64,000 nt of DNA. Origin: CAG-826 sp964546565. Its GTDB lineage: Bacteria; Bacillota_I; Bacilli_A; RFN20; CAG-826. Made by a program: the position numbers and the translations under genes. Positions 27,128 to 36,124 of this stretch are shown one piece after another. The stretch is taken from contig CAZJKC010000001.1 of the NCBI GenBank assembly GCA_964546565.1, positions 46,095 to 110,094 of the forward strand, read 5' to 3'. The notes beneath the pieces were generated by a model. The model worked only from the letters and a program-made list of their open reading frames with translations, had not been told where the DNA came from and did no database searches. Numbering within the stretch: position 1 is the first letter of the stretch; each line of letters opens with the position of its first letter.

Positions 27128-28492
27128 ATGAATAAACATTTTATTGAAGAAGTGAAAATGGGATCAGGATATGCAATTTATATGCTTTCACCATCTAATG
27201 GTGGCGGGGCTGGCAAGTATCGTAAAGAAATAGAATATATATTGACCCATGATTTAAAAACAGTAAATAATCTTGATTCTTTTATTCATAGTTTAATTTT
27301 ATGTTCTGGTGATGCCGATTATTATTTGCATTTTTTAGAAGAAACATTAAAGAAAAAGAAGATCCGTTTAAATACTTTTTATAATGTAGCTATACAATTA
27401 TCATTTTTTGCTCAAAAAGATTCATCAATCATTAAGCAAATACTTGTTCCCTATGCCATTAATTTCATTAAAGAAACAACTAATTTTTATAAAAATAGCA
27501 TTGATAAACTCGATATAATGCTTTTTGTTATTTATAACAATAGTCCCGAAGCTATTTTACCAATATTAAAGCTTCTTACTGAACATAAATCATTCAAAAA
27601 GCTTAGTAAATTATTATTCAATTTTACTTTCTTACAAGATTATATTGATGAACTTATTGACGCTAAAATAGACGATGAATATATATTTGGGGAAGAACGT
27701 GAAAATGAATTTGCTAAATATAATCACAAATGTACAATGAAAGAAATTGGTATTTACTTTGATAGCATAGATGAAATAATCGAATTAGTTGGAGAAGATG
27801 AAATAGACTTTGACAAAATAGATCCATTAACTTCTAAAACGAAAAATTATTTATTTGAATATGTCATTAATGAACGTTATTCTTTAAAAGCAAAAAGCGC
27901 TATTTTAACATTCATTTACTCACAGTTTATGATTAAGGTATTAACCATCAAACAAAAACTACAATTAATTGATTTATTTTATAATCATATTGGCGAAGAT
28001 GAAGAATTCGACTATTTACTTTTAAGTATATTTCAATATGTTCGACATCCAAGAATACGGTCTTTAGCAAAATACTTAATTAAAAAGGAACTATATTTAG
28101 AAGAGGCCGCAATACTTCTTGCATATAACATAAAAAATGACAAAGACGCAACTATGTTAGCCAACATATGGAGTAATATTGATTATCGTAACTACTATTA
28201 CAATCAACTTGAAATAATAGAAGCCTCTTTAACAAAACTATATTTCAAATATTATGAAAGAAATAAACTTAAAATGATTGATGATTTCTACCCATATGTA
28301 TTACTTCGTCATATGTTTAATAGTTCCCAAAATGCAAGTTTACGTCATGACATGGCCATCATTTTAGAACAAAAAGATATGTTATCAACAAGAGATTATG
28401 GAGCTTTAGCCTTCGATTCAACTTCATTTGAAAGTAGTTATTTTAAAGAGAGATATGAAAGCATAATCAAAGAAGAGAAAAATAAAGATTAG
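27128..28492 (+). CDS. Unknown alpha-helical protein (454 residues)
   Basis: I do not recognise this gene. The product is predicted almost wholly helical, with repeated hydrophobic helix pairs in the second half (for example LFEYVINERYSLKAKSAILT and YVRHPRIRSLAKYLIKKE) that suggest HEAT/ARM-like repeats. There is no signal peptide or membrane segment, so it should be cytoplasmic. A Gly-rich SPSNGGGAGKY stretch lies near residue 24 but is not a Walker motif. It has its own promoter and a strong terminator, ribosome site AAGGAGG, and stands alone between hup and spoIVA. Confidence 0.85.
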   Translation: MNKHFIEEVKMGSGYAIYMLSPSNGGGAGKYRKEIEYILTHDLKTVNNLDSFIHSLILCSGDADYYLHFLEETLKKKKIRLNTFYNVAIQLSFFAQKDSSIIKQILVPYAINFIKETTNFYKNSIDKLDIMLFVIYNNSPEAILPILKLLTEHKSFKKLSKLLFNFTFLQDYIDELIDAKIDDEYIFGEERENEFAKYNHKCTMKEIGIYFDSIDEIIELVGEDEIDFDKIDPLTSKTKNYLFEYVINERYSLKAKSAILTFIYSQFMIKVLTIKQKLQLIDLFYNHIGEDEEFDYLLLSIFQYVRHPRIRSLAKYLIKKELYLEEAAILLAYNIKNDKDATMLANIWSNIDYRNYYYNQLEIIEASLTKLYFKYYERNKLKMIDDFYPYVLLRHMFNSSQNASLRHDMAIILEQKDMLSTRDYGALAFDSTSFESSYFKERYESIIKEEKNKD

Positions 28493-28527
28493 TAAAAAAA
28501 CGATTGTTTTATTTAAAAAAGTATTAT

Positions 28528-28562
28528 AAAAGCCATACATTTTTAGCTTGTATGGCTTTTTT
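28528..28562. terminator. Bidirectional terminator between 27128 gene and spoIVA
   Basis: An 11-bp stem AAAAGCCATAC/GTATGGCTTTT with a loop of 11 and a T-run, between convergent genes. Confidence 0.85.
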
Positions 28563-28566
28563 GTCA

Positions 28567-30042
28567 TTAAAAAACAAACGCTATTAAATTCCCTTTACCT
28601 TTATTAGTTATTGTTTTTAACAATTGTTGCATCTTGATCTTTACAGGTTCGGGCATGGTTTGCAATTTAGAACTTACTCCTGCTTTTAAAATGTCTTTAA
28701 ATTGTTGACCAAACATTTCACAATCTAAAACTGCTAATGGGCCATTTTCATAGGCTTTTAATAAGTTATCAATAAAGTAATCACTTTGCATTTTTGATCC
28801 TAATATCGGTTCAAAAGATGTTTCTAAATCCACTTTAATAATGTGGTATGTTGGCGCTGTCGCATGTACTTTTATTCCATATCGATTCCCAATTTTAGTA
28901 GTACACGGCTTATCAATAGATAATTGGTCAAAACTAACGTTAGTGAATCCATATCCTGTATTTTCCGCCATTTCTAAAGCCGATGATATTAAATCATATT
29001 TTCTTTTTGCTTTTACAAATTCTGTCAGAACTGTCATTAATTCAGCTTTATCAGTTATTTCACATCCTACAATATCGTGTAATACCTTTTCATACAATTC
29101 ATCGGACACTTTAATTTCAACTGTTACCACTCCACTACCTGTATCAACATTAGTAATACTTGATTCTAAGACATTATCATTTTCTTGCAGAACTTTCGTA
29201 ATATAATCTACGTCACGTACTATATGAGCCTCTTGCATAGCAGAGGATATAGAATCATTTATACTTACTTTTAATGAATGCTCTTCATCTAAAGCGGCTA
29301 CCCATTTTGGTAAAGCAACATCAATACTGGTAATAGGGAATTGATATAATGCTTCTTTTAATACTAAAAGTGCATCATTTTCATTCATCAACTCAGCATT
29401 TAATGGAATAACTGGCACTTGGTATTGTTCTTTTAACTTTTCAACTAATTCTAAAGTCTTGGCATCTTGAGGAATAGTTGAATTTAACACTACTACAAAA
29501 GGACGTTCTGTCTCTTTCATTTTAATAATGATTTCTTCTTCGGCTTTTTGATAATCTTCATAAGCAAAGTCAGTGACAGTACCATCAGTTAATACCACTA
29601 TACCTAGCGTTGAATGCTCTTTGATAACCTTTTCGGTGCCAATTCTCGCTGCTTCATCAAAAGGAATCGTTTCATTAAACCATGGTGTTTTCACCATTCG
29701 CATTTGTCCATCTTCAAGATATCCATTAGCGGCCTCAATAACAAAACCAACGCAATCAATCATTCTAATGCGTACACTTAATGAATCGTCTATTTGTAAA
29801 GATACGCCAGTCGCAGGGACAAATTTAGGCTCGACAGTCATAATCGTCTTGCCATTCCCTGATTGTGGTAATTCATCTCGAGCACGACTCTTTTCTTCTT
29901 CACTAATATAGGGAAGAACAGCCACTTCCATAAAACGTTTGATAAACGTGGATTTCCCAACTCTAACTGGTCCTACGACTCCTAAATAAACATCGCCATT
30001 ATTTCTTTCTCCGATATCTTTAAAAATGGTGAATGCATCCAT
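28567..30042 (-). CDS. spoIVA: Stage IV sporulation protein A, spore coat ATPase
   Basis: SpoIVA polymerises around the forespore using ATP and forms the basement layer of the coat. The 491-residue protein has normal family length, with Walker A GPVRVGKS at residues 24-31, a DCVGF/DGTVTD GTPase-like core, the long middle domain, and the conserved C-terminal end NKGKGNLIAFVF that inserts or anchors at the membrane through SpoVM. The start follows GAGGAGG. Its presence is strong evidence that this organism makes endospores. Confidence 0.97.
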   Translation of the reverse strand: MDAFTIFKDIGERNNGDVYLGVVGPVRVGKSTFIKRFMEVAVLPYISEEEKSRARDELPQSGNGKTIMTVEPKFVPATGVSLQIDDSLSVRIRMIDCVGFVIEAANGYLEDGQMRMVKTPWFNETIPFDEAARIGTEKVIKEHSTLGIVVLTDGTVTDFAYEDYQKAEEEIIIKMKETERPFVVVLNSTIPQDAKTLELVEKLKEQYQVPVIPLNAELMNENDALLVLKEALYQFPITSIDVALPKWVAALDEEHSLKVSINDSISSAMQEAHIVRDVDYITKVLQENDNVLESSITNVDTGSGVVTVEIKVSDELYEKVLHDIVGCEITDKAELMTVLTEFVKAKRKYDLISSALEMAENTGYGFTNVSFDQLSIDKPCTTKIGNRYGIKVHATAPTYHIIKVDLETSFEPILGSKMQSDYFIDNLLKAYENGPLAVLDCEMFGQQFKDILKAGVSSKLQTMPEPVKIKMQQLLKTITNKGKGNLIAFVF

Positions 30043-30115
30043 TCTTATTCCTCCTCATGGCTATAAGCCTTTTCATAAAATATGTATGATGCATTATCTT
30101 TTTTTAGAACAAAAT

Positions 30116-30158
30116 AAAAAGACCATTATCCAAAATGAATTGAAACAATAGTCTTTTT
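30116..30158 (-). terminator. Terminator of spoVIF
   Basis: AAAAAGAC-ATT stem (30116-30127/30147-30158) with one G-U pair on the minus strand and a T-rich tail. Confidence 0.6.
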
Positions 30159-30165
30159 TTCTTTT

Positions 30166-30402
30166 TTATAGCATTTTGCCTAAATCTTTTGGCACTTTAT
30201 CTTTTTTAACAGCACTAATAATTTTTTCCGTTTTTTCTTCGCTAACATCTTTACCAGCCATTTCCGCAACTTTCTTTATCAAACTACGGAGATTATCTTC
30301 ATTACTTAAATCCTGACCCGATACCGATTTAGCAAGACTTAGAATGTCTTCTTTTTTTACATGTGCCCGTTTCTCAACTTTATCAAAAATTGAATCACTC
30401 AT
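30166..30402 (-). CDS. spoVIF: Stage VI sporulation protein F
   Basis: The 78-residue protein matches the SpoVIF family: an N-terminal FDKVEKRAHVKKEDILSLA block, then the LRSLIKKVAEMAGK core and a Lys-rich end. In B. subtilis SpoVIF is made in the mother cell and is needed for proper late coat assembly. A candidate sigma-K promoter (AC-N16-CATATAATT) lies between the der stop and this start, so it may be transcribed separately from der. Confidence 0.88.
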   Translation of the reverse strand: MSDSIFDKVEKRAHVKKEDILSLAKSVSGQDLSNEDNLRSLIKKVAEMAGKDVSEEKTEKIISAVKKDKVPKDLGKML

Positions 30403-30417
30403 TTATATCACCCATTA

Positions 30418-30444
30418 AATTATATGAATAAATGGGCGAATGGT
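30418..30444 (-). promoter_or_regulatory. Candidate sigma-K promoter for spoVIF
   Basis: Minus strand: AC (30444-30443), 16 bases, CATATAATT (30426-30418); one mismatch to CATANNNTA. It starts 3 bases after the der stop. Confidence 0.5.
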
Positions 30445-30446
30445 TA

Positions 30447-31763
30447 TTACTTTCGTTCTCTTAAAACAAATTTTATTGGGCTTCCTTCTAGTTCAAAAGC
30501 ATTACGAATTCTATTTTCCAAATATCTTTCATATGAAAAATGCATATAATGCGGATCATTTACAAATAATACAAAGGTTGGAGGACATTCTCCTACTTGA
30601 TTTGCAAACAATATTTTTAAACGACCGCCATTAAAATGGGGAGGCGGATTCATAATCTGAGCATCTTGCATTATTTCATTCAACACAGAAGTAGATATAT
30701 GACTATGATAAGAATCATACGCTACATCAATGGCTTGAAAAATCGAGTTAATACGCGATTTATTAATTGCAGAAACAAAAACGATAGGAACATAATCAAT
30801 AAATTTGAAATGCTCACGAACTTTTTTAGAAAACTCCGCCATAGTATGTTGATCTTTTTCTACAGCATCCCATTTATTAACAACTATTATCATAGCCTTT
30901 TTGGCATCAATCGCATAACTTGCAACATTTTTATCTTGTTCACGCACGCCATCGATAGCGTCAATAACCAATAAAACAATATCGCTTCTGTCGATAGCGG
31001 AAAGAGCTCTTAAAGCTGCATATTTATCAATAGCCTCATAAATACGCCCTCTCTTTTTTAATCCGGCTGTATCGATAACAACATAATCTCGACCATCTCT
31101 TTTAAAAGAGGTGTCGATAGCGTCACGTGTTGTCCCCTCAATAGGAGAAGCAATAACTCGTGATTGATTTAGAATAGCGTTTACTAAACTTGATTTTCCA
31201 ACATTTGGACGACCGATAAAAGAAAAGCATATTTGCCCTTCATAATCATTTATATTCTTTTCCGGAAGAGATTGAATAATACAATCAAGAACATCACCTA
31301 TTCCAATACCATGCGCTCCTGAAACGGCAATGGGGTCACCAAGTCCTAATGAATAAAACTCATTAATATCACCGGCATGATATCCATCATCTATTTTATT
31401 AACGGCTAAAATGATTTTTTTATCAACTTTATATAACATTTTAGCTACAATACGATCATCATTTGTTATACCAACTTTACCATCAGTCACAAAAACTATC
31501 ACATCGGCTTCTTCAATAGCAATCTCTACTTGCGCTCTTATTTGATCTTGAAAAGGACGATTAGCAATTTCCACTCCCCCAGTATCGATTAAACGGAATT
31601 CTTTTCCAAGCCATGATGCTTTCGCATAAATTCGATCACGTGTAACTCCCGGTTGGTCATCAATAATGGATTTTCTTTCGCCAACAATACGATTAAAAAT
31701 GGTTGATTTTCCAACATTAGGCGCACCAACAATAGCAACAATACCAACGCTCATTTTATTCAC
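30447..31763 (-). CDS. der: Ribosome assembly GTPase Der (EngA)
   Basis: Der is an essential GTPase for 50S subunit assembly. The 438-residue protein has two tandem G domains: GAPNVGKS at residues 13-20 with DTGG and NKID, and GRPNVGKS near 183 with DTAGLKKRGR and NKWD, then the C-terminal KH-like domain. It overlaps cmk by 8 bases, the usual cmk-der pair. Confidence 0.98.
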   Translation of the reverse strand: MNKMSVGIVAIVGAPNVGKSTIFNRIVGERKSIIDDQPGVTRDRIYAKASWLGKEFRLIDTGGVEIANRPFQDQIRAQVEIAIEEADVIVFVTDGKVGITNDDRIVAKMLYKVDKKIILAVNKIDDGYHAGDINEFYSLGLGDPIAVSGAHGIGIGDVLDCIIQSLPEKNINDYEGQICFSFIGRPNVGKSSLVNAILNQSRVIASPIEGTTRDAIDTSFKRDGRDYVVIDTAGLKKRGRIYEAIDKYAALRALSAIDRSDIVLLVIDAIDGVREQDKNVASYAIDAKKAMIIVVNKWDAVEKDQHTMAEFSKKVREHFKFIDYVPIVFVSAINKSRINSIFQAIDVAYDSYHSHISTSVLNEIMQDAQIMNPPPHFNGGRLKILFANQVGECPPTFVLFVNDPHYMHFSYERYLENRIRNAFELEGSPIKFVLRERK

Positions 31764-32421
31764 CTGTTCTTTCTAAAATAAGATGAATGACCGTTTCACT
31801 AACTTCTTCAATAGACATATTAGATGTATCTAATTGAATAGAATCATCGGCTGGCCTTAAAGGGGCAAACGCTCTTGTTGAATCAATTTCATCTCGTCTA
31901 ATTAAATCTTTTTCAATTTGTTCAAGTTCGCAAGCAATACCTTTTTGAATATTTTCTTTATAACGTCTTTTAGCTCTTTCTTGCACAGAAGCAATTTGAT
32001 ATATTTTAACCTCAGCATTTGGTAACACATATGTTCCGATATCACGACCATCCATAACCACCGAATAGTTTTCTGCCATTTTTCTTTGCTGTTCCACTAA
32101 GGCTAAACGAACTTCTTTATATGAAGCGATATAAGAAACATTTTGGGTGACTTCTAAAGAACGAATTTCTTTAGTTACATCAATATTATTACAAAAAACA
32201 GTTTCATCGGGATTTAAAACAATATTAATTTGGTTTATTAATTCACAGACCGCTTTTTCATTTTGACAATCTATACCTTTAGATAAAGCAAACCAAGTCA
32301 CACAACGATACATTGCCCCCGTATCAATGTATACAAAGCCTAAACGTTTCGCAACTATTTTAGCAATTGTTGATTTGCCAGCTGCTGCTGGTCCATCAAT
32401 TGCTACAGCTATTTTTTTCAT
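31756..32421 (-). CDS. cmk: Cytidylate kinase
   Basis: Phosphorylates CMP and dCMP. The 221-residue protein has the P-loop DGPAAAGKSTIAK at the N-terminus, YIDTGAMYR, VVMDGRDIGTYVLP and the lid-region RRYKENIQ with RRDEIDSTRAFAPL. It follows a small membrane protein gene and overlaps der. Confidence 0.97.
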   Translation of the reverse strand: MKKIAVAIDGPAAAGKSTIAKIVAKRLGFVYIDTGAMYRCVTWFALSKGIDCQNEKAVCELINQINIVLNPDETVFCNNIDVTKEIRSLEVTQNVSYIASYKEVRLALVEQQRKMAENYSVVMDGRDIGTYVLPNAEVKIYQIASVQERAKRRYKENIQKGIACELEQIEKDLIRRDEIDSTRAFAPLRPADDSIQLDTSNMSIEEVSETVIHLILERTGE

Positions 32422-32438
32422 ACAAAATCATCTCCCCA

Positions 32439-32714
32439 TCATTTAAATATCGCCATAATAACACCTAAAATGGCAAATAATATAATTAAAATCATCAACA
32501 AATAAACAAACACTTTTGATTTAGTCCAAGTATTTTTATTAAAAGAAACAATCTCTTTTTTTTCTTTTTCTATAGAAGATGATTCTCGATAACTAGTTAA
32601 AGGCTGCTCGTCACTTAAATGTTTACCTTTTGACTGAGCAATGGGTAGGTCACCTTCATCACGAGATGCAATGAAAGTTCGATATTTTTGAAATCGATCT
32701 TTGCGCATTTTCAT
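32439..32714 (-). CDS. Small tail-anchored membrane protein
   Basis: A 91-residue protein with a charged, polar N-terminal two thirds and one C-terminal hydrophobic helix (about residues 67-90: VFVYLLMILIILFAILGVI). No known domain. The ATG at 32714 is 10 bases after AAAGGG. It lies 17 bases upstream of cmk and is probably cotranscribed with cmk-der. Function unknown. Confidence 0.75.
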   Translation of the reverse strand: MKMRKDRFQKYRTFIASRDEGDLPIAQSKGKHLSDEQPLTSYRESSSIEKEKKEIVSFNKNTWTKSKVFVYLLMILIILFAILGVIMAIFK

Positions 32715-32864
32715 GACTATCACACCCTTTTTCTATCACACCACTTATTCTAATAAAAAATCATCTTTTTTGCTAGACTATCTTTCGAAAAGAACAACAA
32801 TTATTGATTTGCTTTTTACTAGCAAACAAATTATAATAAATCTTGTCTAAAGGAGGATATATAA

Positions 32865-33050
32865 ATGGCCAAAAAAGTTACTGTCGATCAAACGTCTTGT
32901 GTTGCTTGCGGTCTTTGCACATCCATCGCTCCAGAAGTGTTCGTTTTGGATGATGAAGGTTTCGCAAAAGTAATCGTAGACAGTGTTGATGACTCCATTG
33001 CCGATGATGCTGTAAATAGTTGTCCTGTTGGCGCCATTAGTGCTGAATAA
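32865..33050 (+). CDS. fer: 4Fe-4S ferredoxin
   Basis: A 61-residue single-cluster ferredoxin: CVACGLC and a later CPVGAI supply the four Cys ligands; the middle is acidic. It serves as a low-potential electron carrier. Strong ribosome site AAAGGAGG and its own terminator. In Bacillus fer also lies close to ribU. Confidence 0.96.
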   Translation: MAKKVTVDQTSCVACGLCTSIAPEVFVLDDEGFAKVIVDSVDDSIADDAVNSCPVGAISAE

Positions 33051-33054
33051 AATT

Positions 33055-33080
33055 ACTCGGTTTTTAACCGAGTTTTTTTT
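33055..33080 (+). terminator. Terminator of fer
   Basis: Perfect 8-bp stem ACTCGGTT/AACCGAGT, loop TTT, followed by eight T; its tail reaches the ribU stop on the other strand. Confidence 0.9.
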
Positions 33081-33699
33081 ATACCTTTTTTAAAAGAGGA
33101 CTAATCTTCTTATAAATAATAAAGGTGATTAAAATTACAATGGCATCTTTTAAAATATTAAAGGGAACAATTCCCCAAATAGTAAGAGAAAGATGAATAT
33201 CGCTAATATGAGGATTAATAGCCTGCATTGACTTTAAAAGGGTATCGGCAGTTAATCCTTTGTATAAATACAAATAAAAGTCAATCATGACAAAGCAAGT
33301 TAAAAGTCCGCTGACAAGGACTTGAAATAAAAATCCTATTAAAAAACCAATACATACCCCTTTTAAACTGCGATTCCTTTTATATATAGTAGCGGCTGGT
33401 AATATAAAGGCCACAGAATAAATAAAATCCGCTAATTCACCAACACAAACTGTTGAAGTAAAGGGAAGTTTTATGATTGTTCTAATGACCAACACCCAAA
33501 ATCCCACCATTGGTCCATAAGCAAAAGAAGCAATAAAAACAGGGATTTCGTCAAAATGGAATTCTAAAAATGATGGAAAAACCGAAGGGATTTTAAATTG
33601 AAAAATTGGCACAATATATAAAATAGCCGCTAAAGCGCTAAAAATACCAATGCGAGCTATTTGTTGTGTCGTTATTTTTTTATTTTTAATTTGTTCCAT
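33079..33699 (-). CDS. ribU: Riboflavin ECF transporter S component RibU
   Basis: RibU binds riboflavin outside the cell and passes it through the ECF energising module. The 206-residue membrane protein has about five or six hydrophobic segments and the RibU-type FEFHFDEIPVFIASFAYGP block near residue 45. The FMN riboswitch directly upstream confirms the substrate class. I use the ATG at 33699, 10 bases after AAAGGA; the ATG at 33708 overlaps that site. Confidence 0.95.
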   Translation of the reverse strand: MEQIKNKKITTQQIARIGIFSALAAILYIVPIFQFKIPSVFPSFLEFHFDEIPVFIASFAYGPMVGFWVLVIRTIIKLPFTSTVCVGELADFIYSVAFILPAATIYKRNRSLKGVCIGFLIGFLFQVLVSGLLTCFVMIDFYLYLYKGLTADTLLKSMQAINPHISDIHLSLTIWGIVPFNILKDAIVILITFIIYKKISPLLKKV

Positions 33700-33749
33700 T
33701 AATGTCATATCCTTTCAACAAAACACTCAGGAACATAGTAACCAAAAGA

Positions 33750-33858
33750 AAAACTTCTTTCATCCAGACTTTACTGTCGCCACTAGAATTTCACTAGTTC
33801 AGCAATTAAGCTCGCGGGGTTTACCGCCGGTAAGGAATTACACCTTGTCCTGAAGTAA
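33750..33858 (-). promoter_or_regulatory. FMN riboswitch (RFN element)
   Basis: On the minus strand: TTCAGGACAAGGTGTAATTCC, then ACCGGCGGTAAACCCCGCGAGC, then GTGGCGACAGTAAAGTCTGG and ATGAAAGAAG, the conserved RFN joints in correct order. It lies about 50 bases before ribU and should lower expression when FMN is plentiful. Confidence 0.95.
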
Positions 33859-33911
33859 TTTAATTATAAACTTTTTTTTATTATATTTAAACTTTTTATT
33901 TACACTATACA

Positions 33912-34430
33912 TTAACGAAAAAAAACTAAAGATAAAATAATAGCAACAAGCATACCTGCTACATCTGCGATTAATCCTGATTTTAACGCATGACGCCATT
34001 TCGTAATCCCAACTGAAGAAAAATATAACGCTAAAACATATAATGTCGTATCCGTACTACCTTGAATTGTCGAAGCCATACGGCATGATAAAGAATCAGG
34101 ACCGGCAACACAAATGTTTTGTAAAACAGCAATAGAGGCAGACCCTGATATTGGTCGAAAAATTAACATTGGAATAATATCTTGTAAAATATCTATTTTA
34201 ATAAAATAGTTTGCCAAAAAAGATGATAAATCTTCTAATAGACCTGATGATTTTAAAAGCGATACCGCCAAAAACATCGCTATGACACTCGGAAATACTT
34301 CTTTAAAAAGATTTAATCCTTCTTTACTACCATTAATAAAAGAAGTATATGCATTTTTCCTTTTAATAATAGCGCTTAAAAGGGCAATAACCACTAATAA
34401 TGGAACAAAGAAATATGATAATTTAATCAT
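33912..34430 (-). CDS. spmB: Spore maturation protein B
   Basis: A 172-residue membrane protein with the SpmB/nucleoside-recognition (Gate) features: KEGLNLFKEVFPSVIAMFLAVSLL and RPISGSASIAVL. SpmA and SpmB are needed for spore core dehydration. It overlaps spmA by 4 bases (ATGA). The dacB-spmA-spmB order is that of B. subtilis. Confidence 0.95.
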   Translation of the reverse strand: MIKLSYFFVPLLVVIALLSAIIKRKNAYTSFINGSKEGLNLFKEVFPSVIAMFLAVSLLKSSGLLEDLSSFLANYFIKIDILQDIIPMLIFRPISGSASIAVLQNICVAGPDSLSCRMASTIQGSTDTTLYVLALYFSSVGITKWRHALKSGLIADVAGMLVAIILSLVFFR

Positions 34431-35008
34431 TTTCTTTTCCCTCTTTTTTGAAAAATACGATCAGATATAAGTCCCACAACACACGCTATAAGAGTAGAAA
34501 TAATGGCTAAAAAGACAAAGTCGGCCGGATTTGATGAATTTGCAGCTTGTCTTATAGCTAAAACACTAGTCGGTATAATCGTTACCCCTCCGGTATTTAA
34601 GACTAAAAAAGTAATCATTTCATCACTTGCAACACCTTTTTCTTCTTTTGATATCATTTTTAATCTTTTCATTGCTTTAAGTCCACTTGGTGTTGCAGCA
34701 AATCCTAATCCAAACATATTTGCAGCGATATTTGATGAAATATACTTTTTCGCCTCTTCATCTTTTAGTTTTGGCATCAAAAGGTTCAATAACGGGTCTA
34801 AAGCTTTTGCTACCCAACTAATAATACCCGTATCAAGCATAATATTCATAATTCCCATCCAAAAACATGCAGACATAACCAGCGTTAAACACAATTCAAA
34901 TCCTTTTAATGGCAAAGATAATATTGTACTCGAAAGCATTTCTACTCGACCAGTAAGTATTCCATATAACAATGAAATAAGAATAATTCCTATCCAAATA
35001 CGATTCAT
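34427..35008 (-). CDS. spmA: Spore maturation protein A
   Basis: A 193-residue membrane protein matching SpmA: LKGFELCLTLVMSACFWMGI, the LLNLLMPKLKDEEAKKYISS block, ANMFGLGFAATPSGLKAM, and LNTGGVTIIPTSV. It acts with SpmB and DacB in late spore development. It starts 9 bases after the dacB stop. Confidence 0.96.
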   Translation of the reverse strand: MNRIWIGIILISLLYGILTGRVEMLSSTILSLPLKGFELCLTLVMSACFWMGIMNIMLDTGIISWVAKALDPLLNLLMPKLKDEEAKKYISSNIAANMFGLGFAATPSGLKAMKRLKMISKEEKGVASDEMITFLVLNTGGVTIIPTSVLAIRQAANSSNPADFVFLAIISTLIACVVGLISDRIFQKRGKRK

Positions 35009-35017
35009 TCTTTGTAC

Positions 35018-36031
35018 CTATATATGAACATAATTCAAAAGGAAAATAGGTCCATATTCCTCAATAGAGTTATCCGCATAAATTAACCGACATGTTAATA
35101 AACATTTTTCACAATCTAAATAATAAATAATAAGTAAACGATTCATTCTTTGCTTTTCAAGCATGATTCCATATTCTTCATTAGCAAAAAATCGATAATC
35201 ATCAACTATATTAACACCTTTTTCTATAAGTGCTAAATAACAATACTTTTCAAAATAACTTTCCAATATTTTTTGATGTAAAGCAAAATCATTACCACAA
35301 TCTAAGGTTACTATTATAAGTTCTAATCCATCTTTATGACCAACCGTAATCAATGTTCTTTTAGCTTTCGAAGTAAATCCCGTTTTTCCCCCGATAGCGT
35401 ATTTATATTTTTGAATCAAACGATGCTTATTAGACCATGTCCCAATATCTTTACAATAATATTTCTTAGCACTATTGATAGTTCTAAATATCTCATTATT
35501 CATACAGTAACGCATTAAAACGGCCATATCATAGGAACAAGAAATGTTACCTTCACTTTCAATATCTAGACCATGTGGGTTATGAAATACTGTTCTATCC
35601 ATATTCAACTCATGAGCCTTTTCATTCATCTTCTCAACAAATGTCATAACATTTCCATCACCAATACATTTAGCGATACTCATTGCTGCATCATTACCAC
35701 TTCTTAACAATAATCCATAAACTAAATCAATGATACGCAAATGCGTGCCTTTTTTGATATACAAGGCACTTCCGACAACATTATCAATCTCATCTCCAAT
35801 CGTAATAGTGTCATATAAACGTTCATCTTCAATAGCGATAATAGCGGTCATTATCTTGGAAATGGATGCAACACTTCTTGTTAAATAAATATTTCGTCCC
35901 TCAATAACTTTTCCGGTTGTTCTTTCTATTAAAATATATGAACGCGCCGAAATATTTGATTCTTGGTAATTATCATTTTTAATGGGATTAAATAAAGTTA
36001 ATAAACAAAATAATATCTTCAGTATTTTCAT
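35018..36031 (-). CDS. dacB: D-alanyl-D-alanine carboxypeptidase DacB (PBP5*)
   Basis: Trims cortex peptidoglycan cross-linking in spores. The 337-residue protein has an N-terminal signal peptide (hydrophobic residues 2-15), SxxK with Ser56 and Lys59 (SISK), SGNDAA, and KTGFT near residue 215. It lacks a large C-terminal domain. Operon position ahead of spmA-spmB identifies it as the sporulation enzyme rather than vegetative DacA. Confidence 0.93.
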   Translation of the reverse strand: MKILKILFCLLTLFNPIKNDNYQESNISARSYILIERTTGKVIEGRNIYLTRSVASISKIMTAIIAIEDERLYDTITIGDEIDNVVGSALYIKKGTHLRIIDLVYGLLLRSGNDAAMSIAKCIGDGNVMTFVEKMNEKAHELNMDRTVFHNPHGLDIESEGNISCSYDMAVLMRYCMNNEIFRTINSAKKYYCKDIGTWSNKHRLIQKYKYAIGGKTGFTSKAKRTLITVGHKDGLELIIVTLDCGNDFALHQKILESYFEKYCYLALIEKGVNIVDDYRFFANEEYGIMLEKQRMNRLLIIYYLDCEKCLLTCRLIYADNSIEEYGPIFLLNYVHI

Positions 36032-36077
36032 GATAGTTCCTCATAAAAATAAATGAATAAAAACTAAAAAAAAGAAC

Positions 36078-36108
36078 AAAAAAAGCACCTAGCATAAACT
36101 AAGTGCTT
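36078..36108 (-). terminator. Terminator of the lipoprotein pair
   Basis: 10-bp stem AAGCACCTAG/CTAAGTGCTT (one G-U on the minus strand) with a T-rich tail, just after the stop at 36125. Confidence 0.75.
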
Positions 36109-36124
36109 GATAAGATATTTTTAA

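Noticed and set aside
33650..33853. 67-codon open frame on the plus strand
   Set aside because: It lies antisense to the FMN riboswitch and the ribU start.
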